Below, piece after piece: positions 8,433 to 16,272 of a stretch of DNA of 64,000 nucleotides (positions within the stretch are counted from its first letter, which is position 1; every line of letters starts with the position of its first letter). Made by a program: the position numbers and the translations under genes. The DNA is from Prosthecobacter sp. (GTDB taxonomy: Bacteria > Verrucomicrobiota > Verrucomicrobiia > Verrucomicrobiales > Verrucomicrobiaceae): positions 1-64,000 of the forward strand of contig JAIPJY010000026.1 of assembly GCA_021733925.1 (NCBI GenBank), given 5' to 3'. The notes beneath the pieces were generated by a model. It had not been told where the DNA came from and did not search any database. It was given only the letters and a program-made list of their open reading frames with translations.

Positions 8433-9383
8433 TTACTCCTCAATCCGTCCGAGGTAGGTCACGGCTCCCGTCGTTTGATCGCGCCGCGTGACGAGAATGA
8501 TCTTCGAGCGCTTCTCTCCGACCCAGCCGATGCTCGTGATGCGCCGCAGCGTCGTGTCGCTGTCATTCACGATGCCGCTCACGGCGTCCAGTTTGTCCCC
8601 GCTCAGGCCGAGAATCTGGTAAGCTTCCGGCGCACGGATGCGGCGGTCATCCTCCGTCCCGGGGATGCCATCGCCGCCATCGCGTTCGCTGATGAATCGC
8701 TGCACATCATTTTCTGACGCACCTGTAATGGCCAGCAGCACATCTTTGAAAACGGTGCGGAGGTCGATCTGGCCTTCGCCGTAGATGCTGAAGTAATTGC
8801 GCCAGTCCGGTTTTTTGCGGTCCACGGCATCCATGCCGCGCACCAGAATCATTTCTTCCACACGTATGAAGCCCCGGTTGCTCGGAGCGTCGTAGATGCC
8901 CAGGCTCTTGTAATACTCCGCCTCCGCACCGTTGGCTCGCTGCGTGCTGTCATTGTCCACCCAGTCCGCCAGCGAATCAGCCGCCACACCGGCATCTTCG
9001 GCATTCAGCTGCCAGTAGATGAAAAGATTGTAGATCGCCTCACGAAGTCGTTCATCCGTGATGTAGTTGATCGGGATGCGCGCGCCTTCGTAGTTCATCA
9101 CCACATCAAAACCGCTGTCCGGCCCCACCTTCTGCTTCATCACTATGTCACCCCGCCGCGTGCTGGGATGCAGGCCGACGGCGATGCCGCTCTCCGCAAG
9201 GCTCAGGGCGCGGAATTCATACGCCGCCTGAGTGGATTCCTCCGCGCTGTAAGTGATGTACTCCACCACTCCCATGACCGTGATCGACATGAGCATGATG
9301 GCCCAGATCATCAGCATGAGCGCAGAGCCCCGTTCCGAAGCGGTTCGGAGGCTGCAAAAAGTGGTGTAAGCGGGTGCCTTCAT
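8433..9383 (-). CDS. gspK: Minor pseudopilin GspK
   Basis: The 316-residue protein has a prepilin-like hydrophobic N-terminus ('RGSALMLMIWAIMLMSITVM') without the Glu at position 5 of the mature chain, as is usual for GspK, and a long globular domain. It contains Asp/Asn-rich acidic runs and the 'SLADWVDND' stretch seen in the SAM-like helical domain of GspK, plus a helix-hairpin-helix-like late part ('AYQILGLSGDKLDAVSGI'). GspK caps the pseudopilus tip with GspI and GspJ. The start overlaps the gspJ stop by ATGA. An unassigned 97-base gap separates it from gspL. Confidence 0.88.
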   Translation of the reverse strand: MKAPAYTTFCSLRTASERGSALMLMIWAIMLMSITVMGVVEYITYSAEESTQAAYEFRALSLAESGIAVGLHPSTRRGDIVMKQKVGPDSGFDVVMNYEGARIPINYITDERLREAIYNLFIYWQLNAEDAGVAADSLADWVDNDSTQRANGAEAEYYKSLGIYDAPSNRGFIRVEEMILVRGMDAVDRKKPDWRNYFSIYGEGQIDLRTVFKDVLLAITGASENDVQRFISERDGGDGIPGTEDDRRIRAPEAYQILGLSGDKLDAVSGIVNDSDTTLRRITSIGWVGEKRSKIILVTRRDQTTGAVTYLGRIEE

Positions 9384-10348
9384 GGTCGGTCACCTCCTCC
9401 TCCGCCGCCGCCGGGAGGCCCGCCGCCCCCGCCTCCGGGACCACCTCCGCCACCGCCAGGGCCGCCACCGCCCCCGGGACCACCACCGCCGCCTCCAGGA
9501 CCACCCCCGCCAGGGCCACCACGTCCGCCGCCTCCTTGACCTCCACCCTGGCCGCCCGGTCCATTGTTTCCGCCGCCGTTATTGGCGCCCCCTTGCTGAT
9601 TGTTGTTGGTGCTGTTGCTGTTGTTATTGCTGCCGCTGTTCGTCGGAGCCCTGCCTGCAACCAGGGTCAGCACGGGCACGCTGAAAACCATGCGCACCGG
9701 CTTGGTCCGGTTCTTCATCACCAGCTGGCCTTCGATGAGGTCCGGCCATGCGGACTTGCTCCATTCTTCATACCACGTCTCTTCCTTCTCGACGTAGAAG
9801 CGCCATTTGAACGACACCACATCCGGCAGCAGCGGCATCCAGTAACGTCCCTCCGTGTCCGGAGCATAGATTCCGGTCGTGGACTGTTGAATGCCGGATT
9901 TCAGGTCGCCGGTCTGCGGGATCAAATCTTCACGCGACAGGCTCAGGTAGTTCAGCGGCTTTTCGTTGTCGTCCACCAGGCCGTTCGGGTACGGGCGCAG
10001 GCTCAGGATGGTGTCCTTGGAGGTGATGGGATTATTGCCAAACGGAAAACAGTCCGGCGAGCCGGTGATGGTCAGCTCCTGAATCACAGGCTCCGTGCCC
10101 TGCACCATTGTCAGGGTCAGCGTGGCCGTGCTCGGCAGTGTCGCAAACATGCGCCGGCACAGTTCGATGTACCGGTTCATGGAATCACTCTCACGCTGGA
10201 TGTGCTCGATCTCCGAGGCCCCGCGCACCGAACCACGGATGATCGCAAACAGCGCGGCTGAGATCATCGAGAGGATCGTCATGCCGATCACCACTTCGAT
10301 CAGAGTGAAAGCGGAACGCCGTCTAGGGCTGGGCTGGTTTGTAGACAT
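9380..10348 (-). CDS. gspJ: Minor pseudopilin GspJ with a Gly-rich tail
   Basis: The class III leader 'RRRSAFTLIEVVIGMTIL' marks a pseudopilin cleaved before Phe, with Glu5 present and Ala instead of Gly at -1. The central domain matches GspJ in size. After about residue 245 comes an Asn/Gln-rich stretch, then roughly 65 residues of almost pure Gly/Pro ending in 'GGGGGGGDRP', which is not part of known GspJ folds. I prefer the start at 10348 over 10366 because it leaves a normal short leader; both overlap the end of gspI. The tail could be a disordered tip extension, but its function is unknown. Confidence 0.85.
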   Translation of the reverse strand: MSTNQPSPRRRSAFTLIEVVIGMTILSMISAALFAIIRGSVRGASEIEHIQRESDSMNRYIELCRRMFATLPSTATLTLTMVQGTEPVIQELTITGSPDCFPFGNNPITSKDTILSLRPYPNGLVDDNEKPLNYLSLSREDLIPQTGDLKSGIQQSTTGIYAPDTEGRYWMPLLPDVVSFKWRFYVEKEETWYEEWSKSAWPDLIEGQLVMKNRTKPVRMVFSVPVLTLVAGRAPTNSGSNNNSNSTNNNQQGGANNGGGNNGPGGQGGGQGGGGRGGPGGGGPGGGGGGPGGGGGPGGGGGGPGGGGGGPPGGGGGGGDRP

Positions 10349-10736
10349 AGACGTCCAGGGTGTCATCCTGTGGCACCCCGTCGAAAGACGAGGTCGCGTG
10401 GATGGAGAGTTTGTACATGTCGCTCAAGACACCGCCGTTGGTGGTCTTCAACGACAGCGCTTCCGTGGTGCTGGTATAGGTGATGCCATAGGTCGTGTCC
10501 ATGAGGGTGGTGCTCATCTTGGCCAGCGGCTTGTTCCGCAGTTCTTCGAAAACATTGCGCATGCCGATGCGGATGATCTGGTCACGCTTCAGCAGATTGG
10601 CCGTCTCCAGCGCCTGGTTCAGCGCCTTCGCCAGCCCCAGCACCGCAATGGCAAAAATCGTCAGCGCCAGCACCAGTTCGAAAAGAATGGAGCCGCGCGA
10701 AACCGGGCGCCGCCGTGGATGGAAATTCGCTTTCAT
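10323..10736 (-). CDS. gspI: Minor pseudopilin GspI
   Basis: This short 137-residue pseudopilin has a positively charged leader and the cleavage region 'VSRGSILFELVLALTIFAIA', with Gly at -1 and Glu5 in the mature chain. Size, the early 'AKALNQALETANLLKRDQII' helix and position between gspH and gspJ fit GspI, which nucleates the pseudopilus tip complex with GspJ and GspK. Its start codon overlaps the gspH stop by ATGA, and its last codons overlap the beginning of gspJ by about 26 bases. Confidence 0.85.
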   Translation of the reverse strand: MKANFHPRRRPVSRGSILFELVLALTIFAIAVLGLAKALNQALETANLLKRDQIIRIGMRNVFEELRNKPLAKMSTTLMDTTYGITYTSTTEALSLKTTNGGVLSDMYKLSIHATSSFDGVPQDDTLDVYVYKPAQP

Positions 10737-11461
10737 CGCAGATCAACGGATTCCCTCACAATGTCTGCCGTAAGCGCCGCGAACTCGACGTCAAACGTCG
10801 ACGACGGGCCTTCCACATGAATCTTCAGCGGCTGGCAGACGCCGCTCGGTTGAAACACCCACAGCTTCACCAGATCACCCTCGATGGGAGTGGGTTCGGC
10901 ATCATACCAGTGCTGAATTTGGTACTTCACCTCCTTCGGCAGTTCGTATGCTTCCGACCAGTGTTCGTCGTACTTGGGCGCCGGCGGGGCCAGCGGCAGT
11001 TCGGTGGTCTTGTTGGAGCGGCCCCCATTGTCGAGATCCGTTTTATCACCTTCATCGATCGTGCTCACCACCGCGGGCTCTGTTTCGCCGGCCTCAAGAA
11101 ACTCGTTCAGTTCCGTGAGCTGAAGGTACGGATTGAAATAGCGGGACGCCGTGAACCCCGTTGCATGGAAAGCCACCTGATAAGGACGCTTCTCCTTCAT
11201 CGCACGCATTCGCGCCTCCCGCGCCAGCTTCAGCAGCGCCGTGACCGGCTCTCGTGCGACTCGTTCCTCCTGGAAGCCTTTCATCATCGGCATTGTAGCC
11301 GCCGCCAGCACGGCCACGATGGTCATGGCAATGACGATCTCGACCAGCGTAAACGCCCGTGCGCAGGCTGCAGCCCCGTGCCGAATGATGCGGACTTGAC
11401 GGGCGGTGAGGTGCTCACCCGCGTCATGTCTGCTCTTCGTGCTTCGGCATGCAGGTTTCAT
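10733..11461 (-). CDS. gspH: Pseudopilin GspH
   Basis: The product has a long (about 35-residue) leader ending 'CARAFTLVEIVIAMTIVAVL', a class III signal with Ala at -1 and Glu5. The following helix 'LLKLAREARMRAMKEKRPYQ' is the classic GspH segment connecting the helix to the C-terminal beta domain. At 242 residues it is longer than most GspH (about 170), owing to the long leader and extra loops with 'APPAPKYDEHW'. It begins 3 bases after gspG. No internal Met would shorten the leader, so the long form is kept. Confidence 0.85.
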   Translation of the reverse strand: MKPACRSTKSRHDAGEHLTARQVRIIRHGAAACARAFTLVEIVIAMTIVAVLAAATMPMMKGFQEERVAREPVTALLKLAREARMRAMKEKRPYQVAFHATGFTASRYFNPYLQLTELNEFLEAGETEPAVVSTIDEGDKTDLDNGGRSNKTTELPLAPPAPKYDEHWSEAYELPKEVKYQIQHWYDAEPTPIEGDLVKLWVFQPSGVCQPLKIHVEGPSSTFDVEFAALTADIVRESVDLR

Positions 11462-11464
11462 GGG

Positions 11465-11917
11465 TCATTTGGCCGCTGCCTTCTTCCAGTTGCCGATGTC
11501 GTCTTCCGTCCCTTCGGCACCATCCGGGCCGACCGTCCAGATATCATACGATTTCTTCGATTTCTGCGCCGGAAAACGGTACTTGTAGGCTTGGCCCCAG
11601 GGGTCTTTGGGCAGCTCTTCCATGAAGGGGCGGTAGTTTTCAGGGATGGGCTCCAGGGTGGGTTTTTCCACCAGGGCCTCCAGCCCCTGTTCCGTGGTGG
11701 GCACCCGAAGAGCCCTGCCTTCATAGGACTGCAGAGCCAGGGCTATTTTGTCCATGTCCGCGCTGACCCGTGAATCCTTGGCCGTGTCGATCAGACTTGA
11801 ATACATCATCATCGATCCACCGGCTAGAATCGCGATGATGGTCAGCGTGATCACGATTTCGATCAGCGTGAAGGCGGCGGCAGGGCGTGTGTGCGGGCGG
11901 AGTGTTTGGATTTTCAT
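11465..11917 (-). CDS. gspG: Major pseudopilin GspG
   Basis: The 150-residue major pseudopilin begins 'MKIQTLRPHTRPAAAFTLIE', with cleavage expected between Ala and Phe and Glu5 present. The C-terminal part carries the diagnostic GspG pattern 'LPKDPWGQAYKYRFP' and 'DIWTVGPDGAEGTEDDIGNW', the acidic loop that binds calcium in GspG. It forms the body of the pseudopilus that pushes substrates through GspD. The gene lies 66 bases after gspF and before gspH, the canonical order. Confidence 0.95.
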   Translation of the reverse strand: MKIQTLRPHTRPAAAFTLIEIVITLTIIAILAGGSMMMYSSLIDTAKDSRVSADMDKIALALQSYEGRALRVPTTEQGLEALVEKPTLEPIPENYRPFMEELPKDPWGQAYKYRFPAQKSKKSYDIWTVGPDGAEGTEDDIGNWKKAAAK

Positions 11918-11983
11918 GATGAAACGAATTGAAGAGGGTTTTGAAGGTTATGAACAGTAAGAAATGCAGTTGGTTGTGCTCCT

Positions 11984-13216
11984 TTAATTGCTGCTGCGAA
12001 TGCCGGTGACGCTTTGGGCGATCGCCGCAACAATGGAGTAGGCCACCGTGCCGACCATCACCGCCATGACGATGAGGATGATGGGGGTGATCATCGCGGT
12101 CATGCGTTTGATACGCTTGTCGAGCTCCTTGTCGTAGCGAATGGCGCATTTTTCCATCGATTTGCCGAGCTGCCCCGTTTGCTCGCCCACGGAGATCATG
12201 TCTGCCAGCAGCAGCGGGAAATTCCCGGCCTTGCGCAGCGCGTTGGACAGCGGCGCTCCTTCAGAGACAAGGGCGGTGACCTTGTTGAGAAGCGACTGGA
12301 TGAAGACATTGGCGGAGATTTTGGAGACGAGGCGGATGCTGTTGAGCAGCGGCACGCCGTTGGTGACCAAGCTCCCCAAAGAATGCGCAAACTGTGCGTA
12401 AAAGCGCATGCTCATGATGGCTCCGAACAGCGGGAGTTTCAGCTTGGTCGCATCCCACCACATCCGGCCTGCCGGGCTGGAAATGTAACCGCGAAAGGTC
12501 AGCACCATCGCGGTGATGATGATGCCGATCACCCACCACCACTGGCCCATGAAATGGTTGAAGCTGATGAGCAGCTGCGTCGCCGCCGGGAGTTTCTGCC
12601 CGTTCTTGCCCATCAGGTCCATGATCTGTGGCACCATGAAGGTCATGAACACCACCATGAGCACAATGCACGCGCCGATCAGGAACGCCGGGTAGATCAT
12701 CGCCTGCGTCACCTTGGCCTGCAGTTCGGCCATCACCGCCAGATTATTCGCCAGACGCCGAAGAATGCTCGGCAGCGAGCCGCTCACCTCGCCTGCGGCG
12801 GCCAGGTTGCAGTAAAGATCATCAAAGCTTGGTGACGCCTTCCTCAGGGCTTTCGCCACAGACGAACCTTCTCGCAATTCGTTGCGCATCGTCGTGGCGA
12901 TCTGCCGCAGCGCCCCCGATTCCTGCCGTTCCTGCATCACCCGAAATGCTTGGTCGATCTGCAGGCCGCCATCCAGCAGATCCGCGAGCTCTTCGGTGAA
13001 CAGGACCAGTTGGGCACGTTTCAGCTTCACCGGCCCACCGGCCGCAGCTGCGATTTTCGCTTTCGCAGCATCGGACTTTTCCTCCTGCGTGACCTTCACC
13101 GGCGTCAACGCCTGGGACTCGATTTTCCGAAACGCCTCCGCGCGTGATCCCACCGTGATCGAACCGGTGACAGTCTGGCCGGTGGTGGTGAGGGCGGTAT
13201 AGGTAAAGGCGGGCAT
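11984..13216 (-). CDS. gspF: Type II secretion inner-membrane platform protein GspF
   Basis: The 410-residue protein begins with the family opening 'MPAFTYTALTTTGQTVTGSI' and contains two repeated cytoplasmic helical domains, each followed by membrane helices (about residues 177-200, 228-248 and 378-400). 'FTEELADLLDGGLQIDQAF' and 'FAHSLGSLVTNGVPLLNSI' are the duplicated GspF motif; 'MISVGEQTGQLGKSMEKCA' is the matching second-domain signature. GspF is the central platform protein contacting GspE and GspL. It is separated from gspE by a toxin-antitoxin pair, which is not usual. Confidence 0.95.
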   Translation of the reverse strand: MPAFTYTALTTTGQTVTGSITVGSRAEAFRKIESQALTPVKVTQEEKSDAAKAKIAAAAGGPVKLKRAQLVLFTEELADLLDGGLQIDQAFRVMQERQESGALRQIATTMRNELREGSSVAKALRKASPSFDDLYCNLAAAGEVSGSLPSILRRLANNLAVMAELQAKVTQAMIYPAFLIGACIVLMVVFMTFMVPQIMDLMGKNGQKLPAATQLLISFNHFMGQWWWVIGIIITAMVLTFRGYISSPAGRMWWDATKLKLPLFGAIMSMRFYAQFAHSLGSLVTNGVPLLNSIRLVSKISANVFIQSLLNKVTALVSEGAPLSNALRKAGNFPLLLADMISVGEQTGQLGKSMEKCAIRYDKELDKRIKRMTAMITPIILIVMAVMVGTVAYSIVAAIAQSVTGIRSSN

Positions 13217-13237
13217 ACGGAGAAGGTTAAAAGTGGC

Positions 13238-13537
13238 TCAGCCCCTTTGTTCGAGGACGCGGTCACGTGCGGAGGGATCAATGCGAGCATCAAGGATGGC
13301 CATAACGACTGCAGTCTGCTGTTCCATGCGGTAATAGAAGATGGAATGGAAGATCTTGGAGTTCACGTGTAGATAGCCATGGATTTGGCTGTGAATGCCC
13401 GCCGTTGTCCGCAGACTTTGCAAATCTTGTTCAATGCACCGACGGAAGTAGCTGCCGAGACCTTGCTCCTGCCGATCGTAAAAGTCATGGCTGTCCTGGA
13501 CATCTTGGAGGGCATCACTGGTGACTCTGACCCTCAT
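13238..13537 (-). CDS. ParE/RelE-superfamily toxin
   Basis: This 99-residue protein has the ParE-type toxin build: 'VRVTSDALQDVQDSHDFYDRQ' N-terminal strand and helix, a central 'YLHVNSKIFHSIFYYRMEQQ' beta hairpin, and the closing 'VVMAILDARIDPSARD' strand plus tail. Members of this superfamily inhibit DNA gyrase (ParE) or cleave ribosome-bound mRNA (RelE); which applies is not clear here. The start overlaps the antitoxin stop by ATGA, as expected for co-translated modules. The pair lies between gspE and gspF in the same orientation, 21 bases before gspF. Confidence 0.8.
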   Translation of the reverse strand: MRVRVTSDALQDVQDSHDFYDRQEQGLGSYFRRCIEQDLQSLRTTAGIHSQIHGYLHVNSKIFHSIFYYRMEQQTAVVMAILDARIDPSARDRVLEQRG

Positions 13538-13779
13538 GGCATTGTTCGTCGCATGGCGGTGATGAAATCATCAAGCTCCATGAGATGTGATTCTCCGGAG
13601 GCCAGACGTTTCTCCCGTTCAGCAAGCACCTTAAAATGCCAGTCTTGAGGCGCACCTGCTAGATCGGTTTGACATGCGGATTGCAGGTCTTGATCCAGTG
13701 CCTCTTTCAGCACCAGTTTATCTGCCAGACTCATGCTCTCCAGCGGAATTTCGATGGGGGGATCGGTGGCGAGAATCAT
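13534..13779 (-). CDS. Antitoxin of a ParE-type module (addiction module component family)
   Basis: The 81-residue protein resembles small antitoxins of the addiction-module component group: an N-terminal 'PLESMSLADKLVLKEALDQD' helix, then 'APQDWHFKVLAEREKRLASG' and 'LDDFITAMRR' at the C-terminus, where such proteins wrap the toxin. No classical DNA-binding helix-turn-helix is evident. It is immediately followed by the toxin with an ATGA overlap. It starts 37 bases after the gspE stop, so it could be transcribed from the gsp operon or from its own promoter in that gap. Confidence 0.75.
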   Translation of the reverse strand: MILATDPPIEIPLESMSLADKLVLKEALDQDLQSACQTDLAGAPQDWHFKVLAEREKRLASGESHLMELDDFITAMRRTMP

Positions 13780-13816
13780 AGGCTTAGATTACCAAATCAG
13801 GAGTAGATTTGCAACA

Positions 13817-15514
13817 CTACTCGCTCGATGCTGTCACTGTCATCACTTCTTCCAGCGTCGTCACGCCTTCGGAGGCCTTGCGGAAGCCGTAGTAACGCAT
13901 GGGCACCATGCCATCCTTGAGCGCCTGGGCTTTGAGTTCCATCGTGTTGGCGCGCTTGTTGATCTTGTCCTGCAACGCTTCCGTCATGAGGCAGATTTCC
14001 ATGATGGCCAGTCGTCCGGTGAAGCCCGTGTTGCGGCAGGCACGGCAGCCGACGGGATTGAACAGCTTGTCCTTCCATTCCAACGGGAAACCAATGGTGC
14101 GCAGATGACTTTCCTCGTGATGCGCGGGCTGCTTGCACAAGCCGCACAGCGTACGCACCAGGCGCTGGGCTTGGAAGGCCCGCACCGAGGACGAAATCAT
14201 GAACGGCTCGATGCCCATGTCCAGCAGCCGCGAGATGCCGCCCACGGCGTCATTGGTATGAAGTGTTGAAAAGACCAAGTGACCCGTCAAAGCGCCACGG
14301 ATGGCGATCTCGACCGTCTCCTGGTCGCGCATTTCCCCGACCATGATCACATTGGGGTCGCCACGCAGAATGCTGCGCAGGCCGGCGGCGAAGGTGAGGT
14401 CGATTTCGGGCTTCACCGCGATCTGGATGATGCCGTCCAGCTTGTTTTCCACCGGGTCTTCGATGGTGACGATGCGGCGCTCCTTCGTGTTAAGCTCCTT
14501 GAGGAAAGTGTACAGCGTGGAGGATTTGCCGGAACCGGTCGGACCGGTCACGAGGATGATGCCGTTCGGCGCCGCCAGCAGCTTGCGAATCGTTGCCTCG
14601 GTGGCCGGGTCCAGCCCCAGCGCCTGCAGGTCAAACTTTTTGCGGGTGAGCAGGCGGAGCGCCACAGATTCGCCGTTCACACTTGGAATCGTCGCCACAC
14701 GAACGTCGATGGGTTCTCCGTCGAGTTCCAGGTTGATACGACCATCCTGCGGCATGCGCCGTTCGGCGATGTCGAGGTGCGCCATGATCTTGAGGCGCGA
14801 AATGAGAGAGGCCTGCAGTAATCGCATGTTCGGCGGCACGGGGACTTCCAGCAGCTTGCCGTCCACGCGATAACGGATGCGCAGATCGCGCTCCAGCGGC
14901 TCCATGTGAATGTCCGTGGCGCGTTCCTTGAGGGCCTCGCGGAAGATTTGATTCACGAAGTTGAGCACCGTGGCTTCTTCATCCGCCTCATCGAGCACGG
15001 TGGTCTCCTGCTTCATGTCGTCGTTCTCATCGCCGGCTTCGCGGCCTTCGAGCAGCTCTTCGAAGTTTTCCGCTCCCACGCCATAGCCTTGGTGCAGGGC
15101 TTCGAGGATGCGGTGGCGCGGTGCGATCTGCCAGTGCACGCGTTTGCGCAGTTCCTGGCCCACCGCCTGACGTGCGCTCAGATCGAACGGATTGTAGGTC
15201 AGGATCGTCGCTTCACCGCTGACCACATGCAGCGGGCAGATGCGGTGGCGCAGCGCCAGCTTGGCGGGGAAGTTGTTGCGCAGGCCTTCAGCCGCCTCGC
15301 CGGCGCCTTCCTCGGCATAGGGCATGCCCAGACCTGTCGCCAGTTGGGCAAAGAACCGGTCTTCATCCACCATGGTGCTGTCCACCAAGGCATCCATGAG
15401 CGGCTGGCGGTTGTCTGAGGCCACTTCGAGGGCATGGCGCAGCCGGGTGGGTTCCTCGCATCCGGCGCTGGCGGCAGTGCGTACGAGGACGTCGATCAAA
15501 GTGGGGGTGGGCAT
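13817..15514 (-). CDS. gspE: Type II secretion ATPase GspE
   Basis: The protein powers pseudopilus assembly. Visible are the N1E-like N-terminal domain, Walker A 'GPTGSGKSS', Asp box 'IEDPVENKLDGIIQ', Walker B-type 'VIMVGEMRDQE', His box 'HLVFSTLHTNDA' and the C-x2-C ... C-x2-C metal-binding element ('CGLCKQ' and 'CRACRN') typical of GspE and PilB. From the Met at 15514 it is 565 residues. In-frame upstream Mets at 15577 and 15607 would add 21 or 31 residues including an odd Cys-rich piece ('CAKLCPACG'); no strong ribosome site favours any of the three. It is the first gene of the gsp unit, divergent from the transpeptidase gene. Confidence 0.93.
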   Translation of the reverse strand: MPTPTLIDVLVRTAASAGCEEPTRLRHALEVASDNRQPLMDALVDSTMVDEDRFFAQLATGLGMPYAEEGAGEAAEGLRNNFPAKLALRHRICPLHVVSGEATILTYNPFDLSARQAVGQELRKRVHWQIAPRHRILEALHQGYGVGAENFEELLEGREAGDENDDMKQETTVLDEADEEATVLNFVNQIFREALKERATDIHMEPLERDLRIRYRVDGKLLEVPVPPNMRLLQASLISRLKIMAHLDIAERRMPQDGRINLELDGEPIDVRVATIPSVNGESVALRLLTRKKFDLQALGLDPATEATIRKLLAAPNGIILVTGPTGSGKSSTLYTFLKELNTKERRIVTIEDPVENKLDGIIQIAVKPEIDLTFAAGLRSILRGDPNVIMVGEMRDQETVEIAIRGALTGHLVFSTLHTNDAVGGISRLLDMGIEPFMISSSVRAFQAQRLVRTLCGLCKQPAHHEESHLRTIGFPLEWKDKLFNPVGCRACRNTGFTGRLAIMEICLMTEALQDKINKRANTMELKAQALKDGMVPMRYYGFRKASEGVTTLEEVMTVTASSE

Positions 15515-15627
15515 GTGGGGCGATACAACGCCGCAAGCAGGGCAAAGTTTCGCGCACTCTGCAAGCTTATCATCCATAAAGAAAAACGGTGGAGTGAGGG
15601 CAATCATGTGCTACGTCCGCAGCCTCT

Positions 15628-16251
15628 ATGAATTCGCCCCTCATCATCCTCCGCAGTTCCCTGAAGGTGCTCGCCTTTGCCGGCCTCGCCGTCACGCTCA
15701 GCCAGTGCAAAACGGTCAAGTCAGGCCACTACGGCCACGATTTTGATCCCCCAGTGACCCAGCCGACGAACATCAACAACGTCAAAGTGAAGATCAGCAC
15801 GGGCGCAGGTCGCATTTACGCCATGGAAGGTGACAAAGTGCTGCTGGCTTCGCCATGCGCGGTCGGCACCAATGGTGCATCAGGGCAGGGAAACTACACC
15901 ATCGGCTACAAGGATGCGCGCAAACGCCGCCAGAGTCAGCCGGATGCCGGCTATCCGATGCCCTACTGGCAGGAGTGGAAGTCCGCCTATGGTCTGCACT
16001 GGGGTTTTGTGAAACCCTATCCCTGCACACACGGTTGCATCCGCCTGCCGATGAACACCGCGCGCAAGCTCTTCGCACTTACCAAAGTGGGCACTCCCCT
16101 CAACATCTCCTCCTCCCAGCCTGAGGATGCCACCATTGGCAAGACTCTTCCCACCATTGACGACGGCCCGTTGCCAAATCCTGATCGTTCCTACCTGATG
16201 AGCAACGCCTTCTTCGAAGACGGTGCCGCCGGTCGCAAGCTGCGCTTCTAA
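15628..16251 (+). CDS. L,D-transpeptidase (YkuD domain) lipoprotein
   Basis: The 207-residue protein has a lipoprotein signal ('LAVTLSQC', Cys27) and a YkuD domain. The catalytic region 'HWGFVKPYPCTHGCIRLP' contains His124, His135, Cys137 and Arg139. Such enzymes crosslink meso-DAP residues of peptidoglycan or attach proteins to it, and work in the periplasm; the lipobox suggests a membrane-anchored form. The N-terminal part before the domain is short and there is no peptidoglycan-binding module. It is divergent from gspE and 21 bases ahead of ispH. Confidence 0.88.
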   Translation: MNSPLIILRSSLKVLAFAGLAVTLSQCKTVKSGHYGHDFDPPVTQPTNINNVKVKISTGAGRIYAMEGDKVLLASPCAVGTNGASGQGNYTIGYKDARKRRQSQPDAGYPMPYWQEWKSAYGLHWGFVKPYPCTHGCIRLPMNTARKLFALTKVGTPLNISSSQPEDATIGKTLPTIDDGPLPNPDRSYLMSNAFFEDGAAGRKLRF

Positions 16252-16272
16252 TCGCATCCTATTTCCCCTCTC

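Noticed and set aside
15515..15607. N-terminal extension of GspE with a C-x2-C piece as a possible metal site
   Set aside because: The residues precede the usual domain start, no strong ribosome site supports them, and only one Cys pair is present.
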